A DNA stretch of 6,049 nt from Wenyingzhuangia sp039768865. Lineage in GTDB: Bacteria; Bacteroidota; Bacteroidia; Flavobacteriales; Flavobacteriaceae. This document shows positions 1 to 5,861 of this stretch, one piece after another. Both the position numbers and the translations under genes were made by a program. The stretch lies in NCBI RefSeq assembly GCF_039768865.1, contig NZ_JBDMZQ010000129.1; one strand, written 5' to 3'. The notes beneath the pieces were generated by a model that was not told the origin of the DNA, did not search any database, and saw only the letters and a list, made by a program, of their open reading frames with translations. The stretch's first letter is position 1; each line of letters begins with the position of its first letter.

Positions 1-452
1 TATTCATAAAACTCAGTATTTGAAACTTCAGTTACTAATTTATTTTTTTTATAAACATTAGACAGGTTTTCATCGGCTGATATTGTTGAAAATGAGTTGA
101 TGTTAAAAGAAAATAAATCTTGGGTATAGGGAAGGTGTGTTACTTTATCAATTACAAAGTAATAAATAGAGTCATTTGATTTGTAAATTTGTCCCTTTCT
201 AAAATTATAAAGTCCCGAACACTCCAAACACTTCATTGACTCCATTTCTTTTTCTACTTTTCCCAAAAAACTGTTTTTTAAAACTTCAACTGGTGGACTT
301 TCATTTGAACATCCAAAAAAAATAAATATTGTAACTGAGAAAATGAAAATTATTGGTTGTACACTACTAGGACATATCCCTGATTGTCTGTTTCCACCAA
401 ATTCATCATGAAGTTCCCTACGTTTATATAATTTATTTTTTATGAATTTCAT
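1..452 (-). pseudogene. Chimeric gene: HNH (McrA-like) endonuclease N-terminus joined in frame to a lipoprotein; partial, runs off the left edge
   Basis: An uncut frame starts at the ATG at 452-450 and stays open to base 1 (150 codons). Residues 1-39 resemble the N-terminal domain of McrA-like HNH endonucleases, whose hallmark is R-x-x-L-H...GG...Q-x-GI followed by a hydrophobic strand: here RRELHDEFGGNRQSGI (11-26) and IIFIFS (34-39). The family normally continues with a Gly-rich stretch and a C-terminal HNH motif. Instead the frame switches to VTIFIFFGCSNE, a hydrophobic segment ending in a lipobox with Cys48, then a polar domain with a Cys-x-x-Cys (near residues 76-79) and no nuclease motif. 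A real lipoprotein would not carry ~33 charged residues ahead of its signal, so I read this as a truncated endonuclease gene recombined with a lipoprotein gene, probably inactive as either. It lies 15 bases after the nuclease gene and was probably co-transcribed with it. The open frame is certain; the family reading of residues 1-39 is from memory of the motif. It could instead be an unusual real protein. Confidence 0.6.
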
Positions 453-467
453 ATTTCTTTAGATATA

Positions 468-1424
468 CTAATTTGAAAGGTTTTTATATTTCTGTTTAAT
501 TAAAAACATTAAATATTCTAAATCTGTGGTTTTATTTATAGGGATTTTATATATGGTCCCTTTTGTCCCAGATTTCCATTCCCATGAACCTTCTTTAGAA
601 ATTTTCTTAGGGTCATCCAAATCAAAATAGTTTTTTGACCTTGAACCATCAGGTTTTACATTACCTCTATTCATTTCTAATGAAATTGAATTCTTCCTGA
701 AAATTAGATAACATAATGTTTTTCCATTCAACATTAAACTTATATAATCATTTTTAGGAGTAATTTCTACATCATCAAGATTAGAAATTTCTTCTTTAAG
801 TTCATTCCATTTATCAACTAAAGGTTGGTTTGTTTTAGATAGGTGAAAATCTTCATCTACAACTTTAACTTCTTTACTTACTTGAGAAATTGTTGAATTA
901 CTTGTTGGGTTCAAAGTTTCAATACTTTCTTTAGAGTTTGAACGATGTTCATTTAAAACAACAGTATCATTTGAATACCTTTTAATCTCCCATAGTTCAA
1001 AAGGTAAACCTTTAAAATTTACACTATCTTTTTGATAAGAATTAAATGATGGTGAAACAAAGATAATTCTAGATTGTGACCAATCTACATCTTCCATTCT
1101 TAGAACTTTATTAAAGTATTGAGATAGTACTAATAAAAAATCCGATTTATTGTTTAGAAGTAATTGAAGGTATGTATATCCCTGGTCTATAACGGAATAA
1201 CTTTTACCTTTTTTGTATTCAATAATTACAAATGAATTATTCTCTTCATCAAAACATAATGTATCTATCCTATACTTATCTACAGACAATTCTGATTGGA
1301 TGAATTTTAAATTAAATACGGATTCAACATTTACTTCCACTAATGACTGGATATCCTTTTCTAATTTAAATGGAATTTGTTCAACCTCATTGAGATTGGT
1401 TTTATTTAATTTAAATAGTTTCAT
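468..1424 (-). CDS. PD-(D/E)XK-like nuclease with C-terminal DUF5655-type domain
   Basis: 318 residues, soluble, no signal peptide or membrane segment. The N-terminal half has the pattern of a PD-(D/E)XK nuclease fold: acidic helix residues (E22, E30), RID at 52-54 giving Asp54, a beta strand ending in IIEYKK with Glu69 and Lys71 as the E-x-K pair, and DQGYTYLQ at 80-87, where the Gln/Tyr helix follows as in NucS- and DUF91-like enzymes. Residues 160-198 form a Ser/Asn-rich linker. Residues ~200-316 match the DUF5655 type, with a strand pair (YISLMLNGKTLCYLIF) and a late WEWKSG. All presumed catalytic residues are present, so it may be active. The substrate is unknown; DNA cleavage in defence or repair is inferred from the fold and from the adjacent HNH endonuclease remnant. 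The start at 1424 is the first ATG of the frame, with AGGA four bases ahead. No convincing promoter was seen upstream. Confidence 0.75.
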   Translation of the reverse strand: MKLFKLNKTNLNEVEQIPFKLEKDIQSLVEVNVESVFNLKFIQSELSVDKYRIDTLCFDEENNSFVIIEYKKGKSYSVIDQGYTYLQLLLNNKSDFLLVLSQYFNKVLRMEDVDWSQSRIIFVSPSFNSYQKDSVNFKGLPFELWEIKRYSNDTVVLNEHRSNSKESIETLNPTSNSTISQVSKEVKVVDEDFHLSKTNQPLVDKWNELKEEISNLDDVEITPKNDYISLMLNGKTLCYLIFRKNSISLEMNRGNVKPDGSRSKNYFDLDDPKKISKEGSWEWKSGTKGTIYKIPINKTTDLEYLMFLIKQKYKNLSN

Positions 1425-1476
1425 TTTCCTACTTCTTTATATATGAAATCTAATAACCATCACATACTTTCCATAT

Positions 1477-1531
1477 AAAGGAGGATATTTCTATGTGGTT
1501 ACTTATAGTATTATTTTTCGGTCTAATATAG
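1477..1531 (+). CDS. Hydrophobic micro-ORF (12 residues) with a perfect Shine-Dalgarno site
   Basis: The sequence AAAGGAGG (1477-1484) lies 8 bases ahead of the ATG at 1493, which opens a 12-codon frame ending in TAG at 1529-1531: MWLLIVLFFGLI, almost wholly hydrophobic. It faces away from the nuclease gene. Canonical Shine-Dalgarno sites are uncommon in Bacteroidota, and none of the large genes in this window has one as strong, which makes the combination stand out. It could be a membrane-active small peptide, a leader peptide, or chance; 12 codons cannot be assigned to a family by eye and no clear promoter was found. Confidence 0.3.
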
Positions 1532-1574
1532 TCAATTTAGAATGTTTGGTAAAAATTATAATTTTAAAAAAGTG

Positions 1575-1656
1575 ATTGTTCTTAAAAATATTTATTGTTC
1601 TTTGTAAGAACAATAAAACAACGATTTTGATTTCTAAATTGTTCTTTTAAAGAACA
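1575..1656. repeat. Cluster of GTTCTT repeats in direct and inverted orientation (possible recombinase arm sites)
   Basis: ATTGTTCTT occurs directly at 1575-1583, 1594-1602 and 1638-1646. Inverted copies lie at 1606-1614 (AAGAACAAT) and 1649-1655 (AAAGAAC). Two pairs form palindromes: TTTATTGTTCTT at 1591-1602 with its exact complement at 1606-1617 around a 3-base loop, and TGTTCTTT at 1640-1647 with AAAGAACA at 1649-1656 around one base. The cluster ends about 44 bases before the tRNA remnant. Short repeats in mixed orientation at this distance from an attachment core are what arm-type binding sites of tyrosine recombinases or their excision factors look like. They could also be operators for the divergent nuclease operon. 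Confidence 0.5.
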
Positions 1657-1666
1657 TAATTATAAT

Positions 1667-1693
1667 ATAAAATACTGATTTACAGTATTTTAT
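1667..1693. repeat. Perfect 11-bp inverted repeat next to the attachment site
   Basis: ATAAAATACTG at 1667-1677 and CAGTATTTTAT at 1683-1693 are exact complements around a 5-base loop (ATTTA). The hairpin ends 6 bases before the tRNA-like sequence. Its T-run is short and interrupted and its stem has few G-C pairs, so it is a weak terminator at best. It may be a structural or protein-binding element at the island's end. It is not an anticodon arm: the loop has 5 bases, not 7, and no D-arm is present. Confidence 0.55.
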
Positions 1694-1699
1694 TAAAAT

Positions 1700-1721
1700 G
1701 GTTCGATTCCTGGAGGCACCA
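1700..1721 (+). other. Displaced 3' end of a tRNA gene; putative attachment (att) site
   Basis: GGTTCGATTCC at 1700-1710 is a canonical tRNA T-loop with the end of its stem. In tRNA numbering, G53 is 1701, the seven-base loop TTCGATT is 1702-1708, the T-stem 3' strand CCTGG is 1709-1713, the acceptor 3' strand AGGCACC is 1714-1720, and the discriminator A73 is 1721. Upstream the pairing fails: only two of five T-stem pairs can form and there is no anticodon arm or a 5' strand reading GGTGCCT. A tRNA-style terminator follows directly. The 5' part has thus been replaced, as happens when an element integrates into a tRNA gene. The amino acid cannot be determined from the 3' end alone. Confidence 0.7.
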
Positions 1722-1725
1722 CATT

Positions 1726-1756
1726 AAAAACCACAACGTAACTGTTGTGGTTTTTT
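1726..1756 (+). terminator. Rho-independent terminator of the tRNA locus
   Basis: AAAAACCACAAC (1726-1737) pairs exactly with GTTGTGGTTTTT (1744-1755) around the loop GTAACT, giving a 12-bp stem ending in six T. It lies four bases after the tRNA remnant and fits its original terminator. From here to the osmC-family start (1757-1907) I see no gene or confident promoter. Confidence 0.8.
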
Positions 1757-1907
1757 ATTTAAAACAAATGTAGAACCCACAAACCAAAACCTTAAACTTT
1801 AGAGTTGATTTCTTCAAAAGGAATACGGACAAGTATTAGGGAAAAATGGGTAAGCAATCAACAGTTGTTAATCAAGATCTTTGCGGTGTAATCATAAAAC
1901 AAAAAAC

Positions 1908-2315
1908 ATGGCAACAGAAATTAAAATTAAAAACATCTCAGAGGGATACCAATCTATCATTTCAAATGGAAGACACACGATTGTGGGTGACGAACCCATA
2001 GAGGTCAAAGGAACTGATTTAGGAATGTCACCAACAGAACTGCTTCTTTCTGGAATATCGATGTGCAAAGTAGCCACCATTAGAAATGTAGCCAGAAGAA
2101 AAGGTATTGAGATAGGAGAAGTAAATGCTAATTTATCACAAGTGGTAAAAAGAAATGCTGATGGTTCATTTACAACAACCGTAAATTCTGAAATTTCTAT
2201 TGAAGGAAACATCACGCAAGAACAAAGAATCATGCTTATCCACGAAGCAGACCATTGTTATGTAACGAGGGTGGTAAAAGGGGACTGGATCATCAACGAC
2301 TCAACTATCCTATAA
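1908..2315 (+). CDS. OsmC-family protein (peroxiredoxin-like)
   Basis: 135 residues, the usual size for the family. OsmC/Ohr-type proteins are cytoplasmic thiol peroxidases that reduce organic hydroperoxides with two cysteines; more distant members have unproven activity. The motif SPTELLLSGISMCKVATIRN (41-60) carries the first cysteine (Cys53) at the start of the central helix, and ADHCYVTRVVKGDW (114-127) carries the second (Cys117), so both catalytic positions are filled. The spacing and the RKGIEIGEV segment (64-72) resemble YhfA-like OsmC proteins rather than classical Ohr. The ATG at 1908 is preferred to a TTG 27 bases upstream because the family begins close to residue 1 here. It is followed by its own terminator and by an AraC-type regulator on the same strand, which may respond to the same stress, though nothing in the sequence proves it. 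The specific substrate is unknown. Confidence 0.85.
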   Translation: MATEIKIKNISEGYQSIISNGRHTIVGDEPIEVKGTDLGMSPTELLLSGISMCKVATIRNVARRKGIEIGEVNANLSQVVKRNADGSFTTTVNSEISIEGNITQEQRIMLIHEADHCYVTRVVKGDWIINDSTIL

Positions 2316-2337
2316 AACAACTCAGCCAGTTACCTAT

Positions 2338-2372
2338 AAAAAAGTCTTACTCTATTTTCGTAAGGCTTTTTT
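2338..2372 (+). terminator. Rho-independent terminator after the OsmC-family gene
   Basis: AAAAAAGTCTTAC (2338-2350) pairs with GTAAGGCTTTTTT (2360-2372) through 13 positions with one G-T wobble, and the 3' arm ends in six T. Only 19 bases separate it from the start of the AraC-type gene, so that gene is either read through from here or has its promoter inside the terminator. Confidence 0.75.
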
Positions 2373-2391
2373 ATTTTTATAATTTTACAGC

Positions 2392-3231
2392 ATGAAGATA
2401 CAAGGAAAGCTAGGAGAATATTTTGAACTTCAAGTTATAAATAGTGAGGATAAGGAAATCATAAAAGAGCCTGTCGAATCTGGTCTTTCTGCTCTTTGGT
2501 TTCAAGATGATGTTAGTGAATTGATCATTGATGGAAAGACAAACAGCTACTCTAAAAACGAAATTCTTTTTCTTACAGAGTTTCATCGGATAGACATTAA
2601 AAATCTAGGAACAATCCAATTGATCAGGTTCAATAGACCCTTTTTTTGTGTTGTAGATCACGACACTGAAATAGGCTGCAAAGGAATTCTTTTCTTTGGT
2701 TCTTCAAACCTACCATCGATTAAAATACCAAAAAATGATCTTAGAAAGTTTGAAGGGTTTTGGAAAATGTTTCTTCTAGAACTAGAAGAAGAAGACGAAT
2801 TTCAGATAGAAATGATTAAGACCATGCTCAAACGATATCTCATTTTATGCACACGAATTTTTAAAGAACAAAACAATTTTGGTCAAGAAGAAGAAACTAA
2901 TGTCGTACGAGAATTCAACTTTCTTGTAGAACAACACTTTAGGTCAAAGCACAAGGTTTCTGATTATGCAGATCTGCTTAACAAGTCTCCAAAGACCTTG
3001 TCAAATATTTTCCAAAAACAAAGTTCTAAAAGTCCATTACAGTTCATCCAGGATAGAAAAATACTAGAAGCTAAAAGGTTATTGGGGTATAGCGACATTC
3101 AAATCCAAGAAATAGGATACACCATTGGATATGAAGAGATCCAATCTTTCTCTAGATTTTTTAAAAACCAAACGGGAGAGGCTCCTCTATCATTCAGATC
3201 AAAAATAAAAGGGAATACCCCCAATACATGA
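2392..3231 (+). CDS. AraC-family transcriptional regulator
   Basis: 279 residues. The N-terminal ~110 residues read as a small beta-rich, cupin-like sensing domain (SALWFQDDVSELIIDG at 33-48, then NEILFLTEFHRIDI). A helical linker at ~115-165 would mediate dimer contacts. The C-terminal ~100 residues form the double helix-turn-helix of the AraC/XylS family: first helix pair at ~187-219 (KVSDYADLLNKSPKTLSNIF) and second at ~236-269 (IQEIGYTIGYEEIQSFSRFF followed by the conserved TGEAPLSFR end motif). It therefore binds DNA, probably near its own locus; effector and targets are unknown. The start is the only Met before residue ~125 that keeps the sensing domain. It follows the OsmC-family gene on the same strand and its stop is 63 bases from a terminator shared with glnA. 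Confidence 0.88.
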   Translation: MKIQGKLGEYFELQVINSEDKEIIKEPVESGLSALWFQDDVSELIIDGKTNSYSKNEILFLTEFHRIDIKNLGTIQLIRFNRPFFCVVDHDTEIGCKGILFFGSSNLPSIKIPKNDLRKFEGFWKMFLLELEEEDEFQIEMIKTMLKRYLILCTRIFKEQNNFGQEEETNVVREFNFLVEQHFRSKHKVSDYADLLNKSPKTLSNIFQKQSSKSPLQFIQDRKILEAKRLLGYSDIQIQEIGYTIGYEEIQSFSRFFKNQTGEAPLSFRSKIKGNTPNT

Positions 3232-3294
3232 TGCCACGCATCTCAAAGACAAACAATGCGATGGAATCGTACATCCACTACAAAATAGCCCCAT

Positions 3295-3324
3295 AAAAAA
3301 AAGCCCTGCAGATGCAGGGCTTTT
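3295..3324. terminator. Bidirectional terminator between the AraC-type gene and glnA
   Basis: GCCCTGCA (3303-3310) and TGCAGGGC (3313-3320) form a GC-rich perfect stem, flanked by eight A on the left and four T on the right. For the leftward glnA transcript the stem is followed by eight T, a strong terminator starting 23 bases beyond the glnA stop. For the rightward AraC-type transcript it has four T and is weaker. Confidence 0.9.
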
Positions 3325-3346
3325 GACATATAATTTTGTGCTAGCT

Positions 3347-4366
3347 TTAAGCTACAGTTTTCACTGTTTTGATAATACGAGCAGCAATCTTGTAAGGGTC
3401 TCCGTTTGAAGAAGGACGACGGTCTTCTAACCATCCTTTGTATCCTTTTTCTACAGCGATAATTGGAATACGGATTGAAGCTCCTCTGTCTGAAACTCCC
3501 CAAGAGAAGTCAGTAATAGCAGCCGTTTCATGTAAACCTGTCAAACGCTGGTCGTTAAACTCTCCATATACTTCAATGTGTTCTTTCACGTAAGGACGGA
3601 AAGCTTCACAAATTTCAGCGTATTTTTCTTTAGAACCACAAGTTCTCAATACCTCGTTAGAGAAGTTAGCGTGCATTCCTGAACCATTCCAGTCCATATC
3701 TTTTCCTAATGGTTTTGGGTGGTACTCGATGTACATTCCTCTACCTTCAGTCAAACGCTCTAATAAGTATCTAGCTACCCAGATTTCATCTCCTGCTTTT
3801 TTTGCTCCTTTAGCAAACAATTGGAATTCCCATTGTCCTAAAGCAACTTCTTGGTTGATTCCTTCAAAGTTTAATCCTGCTTCGATACACAAATCTGCAT
3901 GCTCTTCTACCAAGTCACGTCCGTGAGTATTTCTACCTCCTACTGAACAGTAATACATTCCTTGTGGCTTTGGATATCCTCCTCTTGGGAATCCAATTGG
4001 CAAATCTGTATCTGCATCCATGATGAAGTATTCTTGCTCAAATCCAAACCAGAAGTCATTATCATCATCGTCAATCGTAGCACGACCATTAGATTCATGT
4101 GGAGTTCCGTCTGCATTGTATACTTCTGTCATCACTAACCATCCGTTGATTCTTGCAGGATCAGGATAAATAGCAACAGGTACTAATACACAGTCAGAAG
4201 ATCCTCCTTCTGCTTGTTTTGTCGAGGAACCGTCAAAAGACCAGTTTCCTAATTCTTCTAAAGTTCCTTTGAAATCGTCATGATCTTCAACTTTAGTTTT
4301 ACTTCTTAAGTTTTGAGTGGGTTTGTAACCGTCTAACCAGATGTACTCTAATTTAATTTTAGCCAT
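3347..4366 (-). CDS. glnA: Glutamine synthetase, eukaryote-like type II (GSII)
   Basis: Cytoplasmic enzyme joining ammonium to glutamate with ATP to form glutamine. At 339 residues it is far shorter than GSI (~470) or GSIII (~730) and fits the GSII class found in eukaryotes and many Bacteroidota. Conserved blocks in order: beta-grasp motif NWSFDGSST (41-49); metal and substrate motif FGFEQEYF (107-114, Glu110 and Glu112); NQEVALGQWEFQ (171-182, Glu173 and Glu180); NGSGMHANFS (227-236, His232); HETAAITDFSWGVSDRGASI (279-298); and LEDRRPSSNGDPY (313-325, with Glu314 and Arg316). All look intact. The adenylylation-loop tyrosine of GSI is absent by class, so control is likely transcriptional or by feedback. 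The ATG at 4366 gives the normal N-terminus, with a perfect promoter about 50 bases upstream and no Shine-Dalgarno site. It is divergent from purM, whose pathway uses glutamine. Confidence 0.93.
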   Translation of the reverse strand: MAKIKLEYIWLDGYKPTQNLRSKTKVEDHDDFKGTLEELGNWSFDGSSTKQAEGGSSDCVLVPVAIYPDPARINGWLVMTEVYNADGTPHESNGRATIDDDDNDFWFGFEQEYFIMDADTDLPIGFPRGGYPKPQGMYYCSVGGRNTHGRDLVEEHADLCIEAGLNFEGINQEVALGQWEFQLFAKGAKKAGDEIWVARYLLERLTEGRGMYIEYHPKPLGKDMDWNGSGMHANFSNEVLRTCGSKEKYAEICEAFRPYVKEHIEVYGEFNDQRLTGLHETAAITDFSWGVSDRGASIRIPIIAVEKGYKGWLEDRRPSSNGDPYKIAARIIKTVKTVA

Positions 4367-4414
4367 AATATTGATATGATGTTAATAAAGTTTTAAGTTT
4401 ATCTTTTAAGGACA

Positions 4415-4444
4415 CAAATATATAATAAATATTCTATTTCACAA
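4415..4444 (-). promoter_or_regulatory. Bacteroidota-type promoter of glnA
   Basis: Reading leftward, TTG (4444-4442) is followed after exactly 19 bases by TATATTTG (4422-4415), a full match to the Bacteroidota -33/-7 consensus TTG...TAnnTTTG. Transcription would start near 4408, leaving a leader of about 40 bases before the ATG at 4366. The -33 element directly touches the long hairpin at 4445-4478. Confidence 0.75.
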
Positions 4445-4478
4445 TCAAAAAACTACGTAAAAATACGTAGTTTTTTGA
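4445..4478. repeat. Perfect 15-bp hairpin in the glnA-purM divergent intergenic region
   Basis: TCAAAAAACTACGTA (4445-4459) and TACGTAGTTTTTTGA (4464-4478) are exact complements around the loop AAAA. Each strand shows a stem closed by a run of six T, as in a bidirectional terminator. No gene is seen that would need terminating here, since both neighbours start on either side. It may insulate the two promoters from antisense transcription, end a small RNA, or be an operator (TACGTA is itself palindromic) beside the glnA -33 box. Confidence 0.65.
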
Positions 4479-4570
4479 ATTTTTAAACACAAAATATTCG
4501 CAACCCCTCAAAACTAATTTATCAAATTAATGTTCTGTGTTTTTTAAATGGCTAACTAAAATCAAATACC

Positions 4571-4578
4571 TAAATTTG
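4571..4578 (+). promoter_or_regulatory. -7 promoter box of purM
   Basis: TAAATTTG matches the TAnnTTTG -7 consensus fully. At the expected -33 distance (4548-4550) there is only a partial match, ATG instead of TTG. Transcription would begin near 4585, 24 bases before the ATG at 4609. This places the upstream in-frame ATG at 4537 outside the transcript and supports the shorter purM. Confidence 0.6.
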
Positions 4579-4608
4579 CAAAATCACATAAAATTTAATT
4601 TCACACCT

Positions 4609-5796
4609 ATGAGTTCTGAAATAAGTAAAAGATATAGCCAACGTGGTGTATCTGCTTCCAAAGAAGATGTACACAATGCAATCAAGAATGTAGACAAAGG
4701 ATTATTTCCAAAAGCTTTCTGCAAAATCGTCCCTGACTACCTAACCCATGACGAGGAATATTGCTTGATCATGCATGCTGATGGTGCGGGAACTAAATCT
4801 GCATTGGCCTACATGTACTGGAAGGAAACTGGGGATGTTTCTGTTTGGAAAGGGATTGCTCAAGATGCACTCATCATGAATATTGATGATTTGTTATGTG
4901 TAGGGGCGACAGACAACATTATGTTATCCTCAACCATTGGAAGAAATAAAAACCTAATTACGGGCGAAGTACTTTCTCAAATCATCAATGGTACAGAGGA
5001 GCTGTTAGCTGAGTTGAAAGCATTCGGAGTGACAATTCATGCTACCGGTGGGGAAACTGCTGATGTTGGAGATTTGGTGAGAACCATTATCGTAGACTCG
5101 ACTGTAACCGCTAGGATGAAACGTAGCAAAGTCGTAGACAATGCCAATATCAAACCAGGAGATGTGATTGTCGGTTTGGAATCTTTTGGCCAAGCTACTT
5201 ATGAAAAAGAATACAATGGTGGAATGGGATCTAACGGTTTGACTTCTGCTAGACATGATGTGTTTCATAAATATTTAGCAAAAAAATACCCTGAGTCTTA
5301 TGATGCCGCAGTGCCCGAAGCATTGGTATACTCTGGGAACACAAAATTGACAGACCCTGTAGAAAACGCACCTATTGATGCTGGAAAATTGGTCTTGTCG
5401 CCGACTAGGACTTATGCTCCAATCATCAAAGAAATTTTAGAACAATATAGCCCAGAAGACATACACGGAATGGTGCACTGTTCTGGAGGAGCACAAACTA
5501 AAATCTTACATTTTGTCGAAAACTTACACATTGTTAAAGACAATATGTTTGATGTTCCGCCCTTGTTTAAATTGATCCAAGAAAATTCAGGTACAGACTG
5601 GAAAGAGATGTATCAAGTATTCAATATGGGACATCGAATGGAAGTGTATGTTCCTGAATCTATTGCTCAGGACATCATAAAGATTTCAAAATCTTTTAAT
5701 GTAGACGCTAAAATCATTGGTCGAGTAGAAAGTGCCAAAAGTGAAGGCAGTAAATCTCTTGAAATCTCCAGTGAATACGGAGTGTTCCACTACTAA
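4609..5796 (+). CDS. purM: Phosphoribosylformylglycinamidine cyclo-ligase (AIR synthase), Bacteroidota-type PurM
   Basis: Catalyses ATP-driven ring closure of FGAM to AIR, the fifth step of purine synthesis, in the cytoplasm. With the start at 4609 it has 395 residues, longer than the ~345 of classical PurM and in line with the divergent form in Bacteroidota. Motifs: HADGAGTKSALA (56-67, matching the classical G-x-G-T-K loop), QDALIMNIDDLLCVGA (85-100, matching the VNDLLVQGA segment), TGGETADVGDLVRT (146-159, the GGETA motif), SNGLTSARH (208-216), VHCSGGAQTKI (289-299) and VFNMGHRMEVYVPE (337-350, the FNMG motif of the C-terminal domain). Both halves of the PurM-like fold are present. A longer frame opens at 4537, but its 24 extra residues are unlike the family and lie upstream of the likely promoter. 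A terminator follows the stop, so purM appears to be transcribed alone. Function is inferred from family motifs; PurM-like paralogues such as SelD or ThiL do not fit these motifs as well. Confidence 0.85.
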   Translation: MSSEISKRYSQRGVSASKEDVHNAIKNVDKGLFPKAFCKIVPDYLTHDEEYCLIMHADGAGTKSALAYMYWKETGDVSVWKGIAQDALIMNIDDLLCVGATDNIMLSSTIGRNKNLITGEVLSQIINGTEELLAELKAFGVTIHATGGETADVGDLVRTIIVDSTVTARMKRSKVVDNANIKPGDVIVGLESFGQATYEKEYNGGMGSNGLTSARHDVFHKYLAKKYPESYDAAVPEALVYSGNTKLTDPVENAPIDAGKLVLSPTRTYAPIIKEILEQYSPEDIHGMVHCSGGAQTKILHFVENLHIVKDNMFDVPPLFKLIQENSGTDWKEMYQVFNMGHRMEVYVPESIAQDIIKISKSFNVDAKIIGRVESAKSEGSKSLEISSEYGVFHY

Positions 5797-5813
5797 AACT
5801 CACAACATACATC

Positions 5814-5844
5814 AAAAGCTATCTCTGTACAGATAGCTTTTTTT
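5814..5844 (+). terminator. Rho-independent terminator of purM
   Basis: AAAAGCTATCT (5814-5824) pairs exactly with AGATAGCTTTT (5831-5841) around CTGTAC, followed by T to 5844 (seven T in all). It starts 17 bases after the purM stop and ends 17 bases before the next start codon. Confidence 0.85.
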
Positions 5845-5861
5845 ATACCCTTATAATCTTT

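Larger units (their letters stand above)
1..1721. mobile_element. Right end of a putative genomic island integrated at a tRNA 3' end
   Basis: The stretch left of about 1698 holds accessory-type genes (a nuclease and a recombined endonuclease/lipoprotein gene). It ends exactly where a tRNA 3' end begins with no tRNA body in front. To the right everything looks like housekeeping genome. No integrase or second attachment copy is visible here, so the island's extent, its left end and its mobility are inferred. The exact crossover base cannot be fixed from one end. Confidence 0.5.

Noticed and set aside
1591..1656. Palindromic repeats as a CRISPR array
   Set aside because: Repeats are under 13 bases, unevenly spaced and in mixed orientation, with no regular spacers.
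1660..1721. A complete tRNA gene
   Set aside because: Only the T-loop, T-stem 3' strand and acceptor 3' strand are present. The upstream hairpin has a 5-base loop and no D-arm or matching 5' acceptor strand exists.
1876..1883. GATCTTTG as a promoter -7 box for the OsmC-family gene
   Set aside because: It has a mismatch in the TA of the consensus and no TTG at the -33 distance, so it is too weak to annotate.
1881..1907. Longer OsmC-family start at the TTG at 1881
   Set aside because: The extra nine residues are not family-like, and the ATG at 1908 gives the usual N-terminus.
3243..3503. Leftward open frame overlapping the glnA 3' end and terminator
   Set aside because: It lies in another frame over glnA, contains the terminator stem and has no recognisable domain.
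4537..4608. Upstream purM start adding 24 residues
   Set aside because: The extension overlaps the likely -7 box at 4571-4578 and does not resemble PurM; the ATG at 4609 gives the expected N-terminus.
5005..5268. Leftward open frame inside purM
   Set aside because: It is fully inside a conserved enzyme gene on the opposite strand, with no ribosome site or domain.
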